A DNA stretch of 32,812 nucleotides, taken from contig CAVFFZ010000013.1 in assembly GCA_963621995.1 (NCBI GenBank), positions 1 to 32,812 of the forward strand, in the 5' to 3' direction. The notes below the pieces were generated by a model. The model was given only the letters and a program-made list of their open reading frames with translations. It did not search any database and was not told the DNA's origin. The stretch is from UMGS1663 sp963621995 (GTDB taxonomy: Bacteria; Bacillota; Clostridia; TANB77; CAG-508). Numbering within the stretch: position 1 is the first letter of the stretch; each line of letters opens with the position of its first letter. A program made the position numbers and the translations under genes. Positions 1 through 6,601 of the stretch are shown here, one piece after another.

Positions 1-2
1 AT

Positions 3-77
3 TGGTGACCCCTACGGGAATCGAACCCATGTCTCCGCCGTGAAAGGGCGATGTCTTAACCGCTTGACCAAGGGGCC
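3..77 (-). tRNA. tRNA-Glu (UUC)
   Basis: The minus strand folds as a complete cloverleaf. The acceptor stem pairs GGCCCCT with AGGGGTC, the anticodon loop CTTTCAC gives UUC, the T-arm contains GGTTCGATTCC, and CCA is encoded at 5-3. It lies 47 bp downstream of tRNA-Lys and is probably cotranscribed with it from the promoter at 235-263. The window begins two bases beyond its 3' end. Confidence 0.97.
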
Positions 78-91
78 TTATAATAATTTTG

Positions 92-121
92 CCAAGGATT
101 TAAATAATTTTAAATCCTTGG
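92..121. other. Hairpin between tRNA-Lys and tRNA-Glu
   Basis: The arms CCAAGGATTTAAA (92-104) and TTTAAATCCTTGG (109-121) are perfectly complementary over 13 bp with a 4-nt loop. It fills almost the whole spacer between the two tRNAs. Neither strand has a proper U-tract after it, so a tRNA-processing spacer hairpin is more likely than an efficient terminator. Confidence 0.75.
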
Positions 122-124
122 TAT

Positions 125-200
125 TGGTGAGCCATCGCGGATTCGAACCGCGGACAACTTGATTAAAAGTCAAGTGCTCTACCACCTGAGCTAATGACCC
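125..200 (-). tRNA. tRNA-Lys (UUU)
   Basis: The minus strand gives a full cloverleaf. The acceptor stem pairs GGGTCAT with ATGGCTC, the anticodon loop CTTTTAA gives UUU, the T-loop is GTTCGAATC, and CCA is encoded at 127-125. It is the first gene of the two-tRNA unit and follows the promoter at 235-263. Confidence 0.97.
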
Positions 201-206
201 AAGTAG

Positions 207-226
207 AGTCGCATATATTAGCGACT
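207..226 (-). other. Leader hairpin before tRNA-Lys
   Basis: AGTCGC (207-212) and GCGACT (221-226) are inverted copies around an 8-nt loop. They lie between the -10 box and the 5' end of tRNA-Lys, so they would form a small stem in the precursor. A similar short stem precedes the tRNA-Ser pair at 31367-31384. Confidence 0.6.
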
Positions 227-234
227 GCTTATAT

Positions 235-263
235 ATATTACTATATATTTTCTGATTTGTCAA
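235..263 (-). promoter_or_regulatory. Promoter of the tRNA-Lys/tRNA-Glu unit
   Basis: Read on the minus strand, TTGACA (263-258) is followed after exactly 17 nt by TAATAT (240-235). This is a near-perfect housekeeping-sigma promoter about 35 bp upstream of tRNA-Lys. Confidence 0.85.
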
Positions 264-322
264 TCAATTTTTGAAAATTTTGTTGTATTTTTGTAGTTTT
301 TTTGTATTTTTTATAAAAATTA

Positions 323-508
323 CTATTTATTTAGTTCTTCAACTAGTGATTCAACATCTATTCCATGTATTGCACAAGCCTCTTCTAGAGTTTCTCCTTG
401 TGATGCTGGGCATCCTAAACAATGCATACCTGCTGATAATAAAATTTCTGCTTTTTCTGGAGCTATTTCTAAAATTTCTCCAATTTTTGTATCTTTACTG
501 AATTTCAT
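323..508 (-). CDS. DUF1858 / hybrid-cluster-associated redox-disulfide protein, 61 aa
   Basis: A 61-residue protein that matches the small DUF1858-type (prismane-associated redox disulfide) family. The mark is the segment AGMHCLGCPASQGETLEEAC around residues 27-46, with a CxxC pair and a third Cys. The family is typical of anaerobes and often stands next to hybrid cluster protein genes, but no such gene is in view. The frame extends upstream to 568. The start at 508 was chosen because GAGGAGG stands 8 nt before that ATG, and the upstream residues are not family-like. It has no membrane segment and is probably cytoplasmic. Its exact biochemical role is unknown. Confidence 0.88.
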   Translation of the reverse strand: MKFSKDTKIGEILEIAPEKAEILLSAGMHCLGCPASQGETLEEACAIHGIDVESLVEELNK

Positions 509-656
509 AACAATTCCTCCTCGTATACTATGTTTATAAGGTTTATTTAATATAAATTTTATAAACATATTTTATATTTTAAACATTCTTACTTTTATCG
601 TTTTTTGTCAAAATATAAGAACCTTTGTCATTTTACCACATATTTCAAAAAAAGTA

Positions 657-685
657 TAGACATTCTTCAAAAAATATTGTATTAT
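657..685 (+). promoter_or_regulatory. Promoter of T4SS arm 1
   Basis: TAGACA (657-662), a 17-nt spacer, then TATTAT (680-685). It lies 21 bp before the small membrane-protein start at 706 and is the only good plus-strand promoter upstream of the VirD4-like gene. Confidence 0.7.
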
Positions 686-705
686 GTCCACTGTAAAGGA
701 GAGTG

Positions 706-864
706 ATGTCTATTCAAAACTTAATGTTTACTTTTTTCTTATTATTTATTATTAATTTTTTTATTACTTTTTATTCTATTTATACTTTTTTTGAAGTATA
801 TATTTTTCAAAATAAACAAGGTTATAAATTAAATAAGAAACAGAAAAGTTGGAATTTTAAATGA
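706..864 (+). CDS. Small membrane protein, 52 aa, coupled to VirD4-like gene
   Basis: A 52-residue open frame starting at ATG 706 behind AAAGGAG (695-701) and the promoter at 657-685. Residues about 6-35 are one long hydrophobic segment rich in Phe, Ile and Leu. They are followed by a Lys/Gln/Asn-rich tail, so a single-span protein with a charged end facing the cytoplasm is expected. The stop TGA (862-864) overlaps the ATG of the VirD4-like gene (861-863), which implies translational coupling. I do not recognise a family. Position and coupling suggest a partner of the coupling ATPase's membrane anchor. The frame, ribosome site and overlap are seen directly; the function is inferred. Confidence 0.72.
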   Translation: MSIQNLMFTFFLLFIINFFITFYSIYTFFEVYIFQNKQGYKLNKKQKSWNFK

Positions 865-2564
865 TTTATTTTAAACGTTTAATTTTTACATTAATTTTTA
901 CAATTTTATCTTTTTATATTTATTGGAATATTTTTTATTCAATTTATTTTTCAGATAATGTTGTAATAATATTTGCAATTCATCCTTTTAATATTTGTGA
1001 AGAACAACCTTATATTTGGAATATAATAAAATTTTCTTCTATATTTTTTTATATTATTTCTCAATTAATTATTTTCTATTTTATATTTTCAAAAATTTTT
1101 AGAAAAAAAATAAAAAAAGAAAATTATTTAAAGAAAAAACTTCCTTCTTTTTCTTTGCAAATAGGATTTGATAATAATAATAATTTAATTTATATACCTG
1201 AAAAAAGTTTATATCAAAATATTTTAATAACAGGAACTATAGGCACAGGCAAAACATCCTCTGCTATGTATCCTTTTACAAAACAATTAATAGAATACAA
1301 AAGTTATAATTCAGAAGAAAAATTAGGTATGCTTATTTTAGATGTAAAGGGAAATTACTATTTACAAGTAAAAAAGTATGCAGAAAATTCCGAAAGAGAA
1401 AAAGATTTAATTGTTCTAGATTTAAGTGGAGAAATTAGATATAATCCTCTTGATAAACCTAATTTAAAATCTACAGTTTTGGCTAATCGTTTAAAAAGTA
1501 TTTTATTATTATTTTCTCCAAATCAAACAGAGGCATTTTGGTTAGATAAAGTTGAACAGATTTTAAGTGAATGTATTAAACTTTGTAGGCTTTATAACAA
1601 TGGATATGTAACCTTTGAAGAAATACATAATTTAGTTGTAATACCTAATTATTATGAACAAAAAATTGAAATTTTAAGAAATTTATTTTTAGAAAATAAA
1701 TTTTCTAAAGAAGATAATTATAATTTATTATCTGCATTAATTTTTTTTGATAAAGAATACTCTATTTTAGATGAAAGAACAAAATCTATTTTAAAATCTG
1801 AGATAACAAGAATTACAAGTGTATTTCTGTCAGATTATCAAGTAAAAAAAGTATTTTGTCCCTCTAAAATTGAAATCAATTTTTATGGTTTTAAAGATGT
1901 TTTAGAAAAAGGAAAAATTGTTGTTCTTAATTTAAATATTGCAGAATATAAAAATTTATCAAAAATAATTGCAGCATATTTAAAATTAGATTTTCAAACT
2001 GAAGTATTAAATCGTTTATCAAATTGTTCTAATTTAGAAGAAAAAAGAAGTGTATGTTTTATAAGTGACGAATATCACGAATATGTTACTTCTTCTGATG
2101 CCTCATTCTTTAGTCAAAGTAGAGAATCTAAATGTATTAATATTGTTGCAACACAAAGCTATACTTCTCTTCTAAATACCTTAAATAATTCTTATTCTGT
2201 AAAAGTAATTGTTCAAAACTTGGTTAATAAACTTTGGTTTAGAACTGATGATCTTTTTACTATTGAAGATGCACAAAAACAAATTGGAAAAGAAGAAAAA
2301 GAAAAATTCTCAAAAACAATTTCAGAAAATGCAAAAGAAACAAATTTTAATTATTTATTTAATCGTTTTAAATCTAAAAATTCAAGTCTTTCAGAGTCTT
2401 ATAATTCTTATTATCAAACAGATTTTATTTTTGATACAAATATTTTTACTCAAAATTTAGAAACTTTTAGTTGTATATCTTTTTTATCTGATGGAAATAA
2501 GATTTTAAAGCCACAAAAATTAAATTTAATTCCATATTTTAAAAATGATTTAAATGATAATTAA
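861..2564 (+). CDS. VirD4/TraG-like type IV coupling ATPase
   Basis: A 567-aa protein of the VirD4/TraG/TraD coupling family. Two membrane segments (about 6-30 and 55-80) anchor it. The P-loop GTIGTGKT is at 125-132, the family motif LILDVKGN follows at about 158-165, and Walker B ending in FISDEYHE has its acidic pair at D403-E404. A conserved ATQSY-type stretch follows. Such ATPases sit at the inner face of the membrane and feed DNA or protein substrates into a T4SS. It is short for the family, with a small C-terminal region. It is coupled to the 52-aa membrane gene and precedes the pilin by 216 bp of extremely AT-rich DNA. No relaxase is nearby, so its substrate is unknown. Confidence 0.9.
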   Translation: MIYFKRLIFTLIFTILSFYIYWNIFYSIYFSDNVVIIFAIHPFNICEEQPYIWNIIKFSSIFFYIISQLIIFYFIFSKIFRKKIKKENYLKKKLPSFSLQIGFDNNNNLIYIPEKSLYQNILITGTIGTGKTSSAMYPFTKQLIEYKSYNSEEKLGMLILDVKGNYYLQVKKYAENSEREKDLIVLDLSGEIRYNPLDKPNLKSTVLANRLKSILLLFSPNQTEAFWLDKVEQILSECIKLCRLYNNGYVTFEEIHNLVVIPNYYEQKIEILRNLFLENKFSKEDNYNLLSALIFFDKEYSILDERTKSILKSEITRITSVFLSDYQVKKVFCPSKIEINFYGFKDVLEKGKIVVLNLNIAEYKNLSKIIAAYLKLDFQTEVLNRLSNCSNLEEKRSVCFISDEYHEYVTSSDASFFSQSRESKCINIVATQSYTSLLNTLNNSYSVKVIVQNLVNKLWFRTDDLFTIEDAQKQIGKEEKEKFSKTISENAKETNFNYLFNRFKSKNSSLSESYNSYYQTDFIFDTNIFTQNLETFSCISFLSDGNKILKPQKLNLIPYFKNDLNDN

Positions 2565-2707
2565 TTGTTAATTTTATTAATTATTATTTATTAAAATATA
2601 ATTAAATGTTAAATTTATTACTTTTATTTTTATATTTAAATAATTTTAATTATTTATTTCTTATTAATTTAATTTTTTAATTATAATTATTTTATCAATT
2701 CGTTTTT

Positions 2708-2729
2708 ATTATAAATAATTATTTATAAT
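2708..2729. repeat. Perfect 22-bp palindrome upstream of pilin gene
   Basis: The half-site ATTATAAATAA (2708-2718) is followed directly by its exact reverse complement (2719-2729). It lies 51 bp before the pilin start, inside a spacer made almost only of A and T. It could be a dimer-binding operator or cruciform, or chance in such biased DNA. Confidence 0.4.
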
Positions 2730-2780
2730 TTTTAAGTTTATTTTTTATTATTTATTTTAATATTTTTTAGGAGGTTTTTT

Positions 2781-3104
2781 ATGAAGAAAAAATATTTATT
2801 TTTAATTTTATTTATTATTTATTTCTTATTCTATTTTTCTAATTTTTGTTTTGCATGGGGTGAGCCAGAATTAGTTAATAAACTAAATAAAGCATTCGAA
2901 TCTATAGAAAGTTGGCTTATAAAACTTGCTACTCCCGCAGCTGCTGTTGCTGTGTGTACAGGTGCTTTTATGAAAAAATTCAGCTTTGGAGATGAAGAAA
3001 AAATTAGAACTGGAAAAAAATTAATTAAAGGTAGTCTGTTTTCTTATGGATTTATTTTAGCAATTAATTTAATTTTATCTGCAATAAAATCTTTAATTAG
3101 TTAA
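2781..3104 (+). CDS. VirB2/TrbC-like pilin
   Basis: A 107-aa protein with pilin architecture. A classic signal peptide covers residues 1-25, with a Lys-rich start, a hydrophobic core and a likely cleavage after FCFA. A short mature head (WGEPELVN) comes next, then two hydrophobic helices: about 48-66 with an Ala/Val-rich stretch (TPAAAVAVCTG), and about 83-105. They are separated by a short basic loop. This layout is that of VirB2/TrbC subunits, which form the pilus or channel lining of a T4SS. The ribosome site AGGAGG is 8 nt before the ATG. Family assignment rests on layout and neighbours rather than on a strict motif. Confidence 0.78.
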   Translation: MKKKYLFLILFIIYFLFYFSNFCFAWGEPELVNKLNKAFESIESWLIKLATPAAAVAVCTGAFMKKFSFGDEEKIRTGKKLIKGSLFSYGFILAINLILSAIKSLIS

Positions 3105-3306
3105 TTTTCTATTTTAATTATTTATTTTAGTTTATTATTTATATCTATTAATTATTATTTTTTTATAACTTATTTAAAATAAATAATAAATTAATTATAA
3201 ATTATATTTTGAATTATTTTTTATTTATATATTGTTATTAATTATAACATTATTATTTTTTATCATTTACTTTTATTTATTAATTTAATATTTAAAGGAG
3301 GTTTAG

Positions 3307-4194
3307 TTGGAAAATTTTAATTATTCTAATATTACTCAAACTATTATAGATACCATTAATAATATTTTTAATACTCTATTTTCTTCTATAGATAATAATT
3401 TATATTCTATTTTAGATAAATTATTATTTATTAATGAAGATATTTTAAAACAATCTTTTTTACAAAATTTGTTAGGCACATCTTTATCTAAAAGTTTATT
3501 AGTAATTGCTAATTCCTTATTGTTCGGATTTTCTCTTTATTATTGTTTTAAATTATTATTTTCCCATTTTTCATATATTGAATTAGAAAAACCTTATCAA
3601 TTTATTTTTAAATTATTATTTTTTGGAATTTGTATGAATTGTTCTTATTTTATTTGTGAAAAAATAATTTCTTTAAATTATTTAATTTCATCTTCAATTT
3701 GTGAAGTTGGAAAAAACATTTTTAATACTGATATTTCTTTTTCTAATTTAATATTAAAATTAAATTCAATAATTAGTATAGAAAAAACATCTCTTAATAT
3801 TTTTAGTGTAGATGGTTTGATTAAAAGTTTTATTTCTATTGGTTTATTTAATTTAGTTTTTTCGTATTCTTTACGTTATGTTTTATTAAAAGTATTTGTT
3901 TTAATTACACCTTTTGCCTTTTTAACTTTAATTAATCACTCTACCTCCTGGTTTTTCAAAACATGGTTCCGTGGATTTTTATCTCTTTTATTATTACAAT
4001 GTTTTGTCTCATTAATTTTATTAATTATTTTTTCTTTAAATTTTGATAGTAAAGATTTATTTTCAAAATTTATATATGTTGGTGGTATTTATGCTCTTTC
4101 CAAATCCAATTCTTATCTAAAAGAATTGATTGGTGGTATTTCTACAGATGTTTCAACTAATATGAATAATATTCGTACTAATTTTAAACTATAA
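3307..4194 (+). CDS. VirB6/TrbL-like polytopic membrane protein
   Basis: A 295-aa membrane protein with several hydrophobic spans (about 58-80, 95-115, 170-215 and 220-265) and a polar, Asn-rich C-terminus. The order pilin, then polytopic protein, then a PrgI-like protein is that of Gram-positive T4SS operons, where this slot is the VirB6/TrbL inner-membrane channel subunit. The start is TTG at 3307, fixed by AAAGGAGG at 3293-3300; no in-frame ATG comes sooner. It ends 15 bp before the next gene, so the two are cotranscribed. Assignment is by topology and context and is less certain than that of the ATPases. Confidence 0.75.
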   Translation: MENFNYSNITQTIIDTINNIFNTLFSSIDNNLYSILDKLLFINEDILKQSFLQNLLGTSLSKSLLVIANSLLFGFSLYYCFKLLFSHFSYIELEKPYQFIFKLLFFGICMNCSYFICEKIISLNYLISSSICEVGKNIFNTDISFSNLILKLNSIISIEKTSLNIFSVDGLIKSFISIGLFNLVFSYSLRYVLLKVFVLITPFAFLTLINHSTSWFFKTWFRGFLSLLLLQCFVSLILLIIFSLNFDSKDLFSKFIYVGGIYALSKSNSYLKELIGGISTDVSTNMNNIRTNFKL

Positions 4195-4209
4195 AAGGAG
4201 ATTTTATTT

Positions 4210-4494
4210 ATGAAATTTATTTTTCCACAGAATTATTCTTTTAACACAAAGTTATTTGGATTAATTGATTATCAAACAGCTATATTAAATTTGTGTTGTT
4301 GGGCAATAGTTTTTATTATTACTTCTTTATTAAATTTGAATTTATTTTCAAAAATTATTATTTTTATTATTACTTGCTTTCCTATTTTATTAATTTCAAT
4401 ATTTGGAGTTCATCAGGAAAATATATTATATGTTTTTCATTACATTTTTTTATTTATAAAAAGACCCAAAATTTATTTATACCAAAAAGATTAA
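4210..4494 (+). CDS. PrgI/VirB3-like protein
   Basis: A 94-aa protein typical of the PrgI family found beside VirB4 ATPases in Gram-positive conjugation systems. It has a short polar head with FPQNYSFNTKLFGLIDY, two tight hydrophobic spans (about 24-41 and 47-66) and a basic tail with the RPKIYLY motif near the C-terminus. The family is considered the VirB3 equivalent, an inner-membrane partner of VirB4. The ribosome site AAAGGAG is 9 nt before the ATG. Here its expected partner VirB4 is not adjacent but about 7 kb away on the opposite strand, beyond gyrA. Confidence 0.82.
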   Translation: MKFIFPQNYSFNTKLFGLIDYQTAILNLCCWAIVFIITSLLNLNLFSKIIIFIITCFPILLISIFGVHQENILYVFHYIFLFIKRPKIYLYQKD

Positions 4495-4505
4495 TTTACA
4501 CATTG

Positions 4506-4520
4506 TAAGGAATTTCCTTA
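4506..4520. promoter_or_regulatory. Palindrome between PrgI-like gene and dnaD
   Basis: TAAGGAATTTCCTTA is a 15-nt palindrome with 7-nt arms, ending 9 bp upstream of the -35 box of the dnaD promoter. It is too tight for a good terminator hairpin and lacks a long U-tract. An operator for the dnaD-dnaC promoter is the alternative reading. Confidence 0.35.
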
Positions 4521-4529
4521 AAAATCGAC

Positions 4530-4558
4530 TTGTGTTTTTGCTTGTTGCATGATATAAT
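4530..4558 (+). promoter_or_regulatory. Promoter of dnaD-dnaC
   Basis: TTGTGT (4530-4535), a 17-nt spacer, then a perfect TATAAT (4553-4558) preceded by TG at 4550-4551 (extended -10). It lies 31 bp before the dnaD start, so dnaD-dnaC can be expressed independently of T4SS arm 1. Confidence 0.75.
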
Positions 4559-4589
4559 TTTTGCAAGCTATTTAGAAAGGAGAATTATA

Positions 4590-5558
4590 ATGAAATTAGA
4601 ACAAAATGACTCACCTATGTTGTTTTCAAATACAGAATTGCCAGACATTTTTTTTACAGAATATTTGTCTCAATCTAAAGGTGATTATATAAAAGTATAT
4701 TTATATATTATTTTCCTATCTAAATACGGAAAAGACATTAAAATAAATGATTTATCTAAAAAATTAGAATTAGATTTTAAAGTTATTCAAGATGCTATTA
4801 AATATTGGGAAGATCTTGGAGTTATTACTAAGAAAAATACTGGTTATATTATAAACAATTTGCAAGAAATTGAGTTACATAAATTATACAAACCTAAAGT
4901 TGCTTTATCTGCAGAAGCACAAAAGCAAACTGCTCAAAACCAACGTCGTGCACAAGCAATTGAAAATATTAATAATGAATTCTTCCAAGGAATAATGTCT
5001 CCATCTTGGTATAGTGATATAGAATTATGGTTTAAAAAATATAATTTTGATGAAGAAGTAATGATTGCCTTATTTAGATATTGCTTTAATCGTTCTGCTT
5101 TACATAGAAATTATATTCAAACTGTTGCAGATGCTTGGCATAGCAACAAAATACAAAATTTTAACGATTTAGATAATTATTATGCAAAACAAGAAAAGTT
5201 AAATATTTTATATAAATCAATTACTAAAAAATTAGGTTATAATAGACAATTAACACAATATGAACAAGCATATGTACAAAAATGGTCAATCGATTATGGC
5301 TTTTCTTTTGACATAATAGAAATTGCTTTAAAGAAAACTACTTCTAAAGTTAATCCAAATTTTGATTATTTGGATAAATTATTAACAGATTGGCATGATA
5401 GAAACTTTAATACAGTAGCAGAAATAGAAAATTTCTTATCACAATTAAAACAAAAGAAAAAGGACGTTAAAGATTTAGAGAAAAAGACAGGCTATCAAAA
5501 TTATGAGCAAAGAAAATATGATAATTTAGATAGTTTATATGCTAATTTCAATTTATAA
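4590..5558 (+). CDS. dnaD: DnaD-domain replication initiation protein
   Basis: A 322-aa protein. Residues about 25-95 resemble the winged-helix domain of DnaD/DnaB primosome proteins. Two DnaD C-terminal-type repeats follow, at about 125-195 ending in DAWHSNKI and about 205-278 ending in TDWHDRNF, each with the family's Trp signature. A Lys-rich tail closes the protein. DnaD-family proteins remodel DNA at the origin and help load the replicative helicase. The start at 4590 follows AAAGGAG; the frame is open upstream to 4530 but that part overlaps the promoter. The gene is 9 bp before the DnaC-type loader, the usual clostridial pair. Orthology to B. subtilis DnaD versus DnaB is not decided. 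Confidence 0.85.
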   Translation: MKLEQNDSPMLFSNTELPDIFFTEYLSQSKGDYIKVYLYIIFLSKYGKDIKINDLSKKLELDFKVIQDAIKYWEDLGVITKKNTGYIINNLQEIELHKLYKPKVALSAEAQKQTAQNQRRAQAIENINNEFFQGIMSPSWYSDIELWFKKYNFDEEVMIALFRYCFNRSALHRNYIQTVADAWHSNKIQNFNDLDNYYAKQEKLNILYKSITKKLGYNRQLTQYEQAYVQKWSIDYGFSFDIIEIALKKTTSKVNPNFDYLDKLLTDWHDRNFNTVAEIENFLSQLKQKKKDVKDLEKKTGYQNYEQRKYDNLDSLYANFNL

Positions 5559-5567
5559 GGAGATTTT

Positions 5568-6566
5568 ATGAATTCTTCTAATTTAAAAACATTATTAACT
5601 GAATATGAAAAAAAAAGACTTCAAGCAATTTATAGTGCTGAACAAAGAAAAATAGATTTATATAAACAAGAACCAAAATTACAACAGATAGATGACCAAT
5701 TAAGTAAAACTGCTATTTCTATTTCTAAACAAATTCTTATTTCTAAAGATTCTTCTTTATTAGAAGAATTAAATAATAAAATAGATGAATTAAAAAAAGA
5801 AAAAGGAAATATTTTACACTCACTTGGTAAGAATAATTCTTATTTAAAACCTAAATTTGAATGTTCAGATTGCAATGATACTGGTTATATTACTAATTCA
5901 TATGAAACTACAATGTGTCATTGTTTAAAGCAAAAATTATTTAATTTGGAATATAATAAGTCTAATTTATCTAATTTAGAAAAAGAAAATTTTAATAATT
6001 TTTCTTTTGATTTATATTCTAATGAAGTAAATGAAGAAAAATATCATTCAAAATTATCCCCTAGAAAAAATATGGAATTTATAGTTAAATTATCTCATAG
6101 TTTTATAGATAATTTTGAAAATACTAATCAAAAAAATTTATTATTTACTGGAAATACTGGACTCGGAAAATCTTTTTTATCTAGCTGTATTGCAAGTGAA
6201 TTATTAAAAAAAGGAAAAACTGTACTGTATCAAACTGCACCTGTAATGCTAGATACCATTATGGATTATCGTTTTGGAAAAGAAAACACTTCAAAAGACA
6301 TTTATAATAATTTATTAAATGTAGATTTATTAATTATTGATGATTTAGGAACTGAATGCATTAACAATATGAAATTTTCTGAATTATTTAACATTATTAA
6401 TACTCGTTTATTAAATAATAACAAATCTACCAAAACAATAATTTCTACTAATTTAAGTTTAGAGAATTTATTTTCCACATATGATGAGCGAATTGTGTCT
6501 CGCTTAGTTGGAAATTATGATATTTGTCATTTCTTTGGTGATGATATAAGATTTATAAAAAAATAA
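5568..6566 (+). CDS. dnaC: DnaC/DnaI-type AAA+ helicase loader
   Basis: A 332-aa helicase-loader ATPase. It has a coiled N-terminal region (about 1-90) and then a zinc-binding knuckle with Cys 99, 102, 117 and 119 (CSDCNDTGY and CHC). The AAA+ core has Walker A GNTGLGKS at 195-202, Walker B LLIIDDLG at 254-261, and sensor/arginine-finger-type STN and RIVSRL motifs near the C-terminus. This is the DnaC-like loader of Clostridia, equivalent to B. subtilis DnaI, and delivers DnaB helicase to the origin. It is cotranscribed with dnaD (9-bp gap, ribosome site AAGGAG). Its stop codon lies inside the terminator hairpin shared with gyrA. Confidence 0.9.
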   Translation: MNSSNLKTLLTEYEKKRLQAIYSAEQRKIDLYKQEPKLQQIDDQLSKTAISISKQILISKDSSLLEELNNKIDELKKEKGNILHSLGKNNSYLKPKFECSDCNDTGYITNSYETTMCHCLKQKLFNLEYNKSNLSNLEKENFNNFSFDLYSNEVNEEKYHSKLSPRKNMEFIVKLSHSFIDNFENTNQKNLLFTGNTGLGKSFLSSCIASELLKKGKTVLYQTAPVMLDTIMDYRFGKENTSKDIYNNLLNVDLLIIDDLGTECINNMKFSELFNIINTRLLNNNKSTKTIISTNLSLENLFSTYDERIVSRLVGNYDICHFFGDDIRFIKK

Positions 6567-6599
6567 GAATGTTTTAGCTTTTGCTAAAACATTCTTATT
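6562..6599. terminator. Bidirectional terminator between dnaC and gyrA
   Basis: The arms AATAAGAATGTTTTAGC (6562-6578) and GCTAAAACATTCTTATT (6583-6599) form a perfect 17-bp stem with a TTTT loop. T-runs follow on the plus strand (TTATTTTTTATTC) and A/T on the minus side. It separates convergent dnaC (+) and gyrA (-). Confidence 0.9.
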
Positions 6600-6601
6600 T
6601 T

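Noticed and set aside
3..200. tRNA genes as attachment site of an integrated element
   Set aside because: No integrase, no relaxase and no direct repeat of the tRNA 3' ends seen elsewhere in the window.
4293..4508. Second 71-aa frame inside the PrgI-like gene
   Set aside because: A shadow frame; the PrgI-like frame has the ribosome site and family motif.
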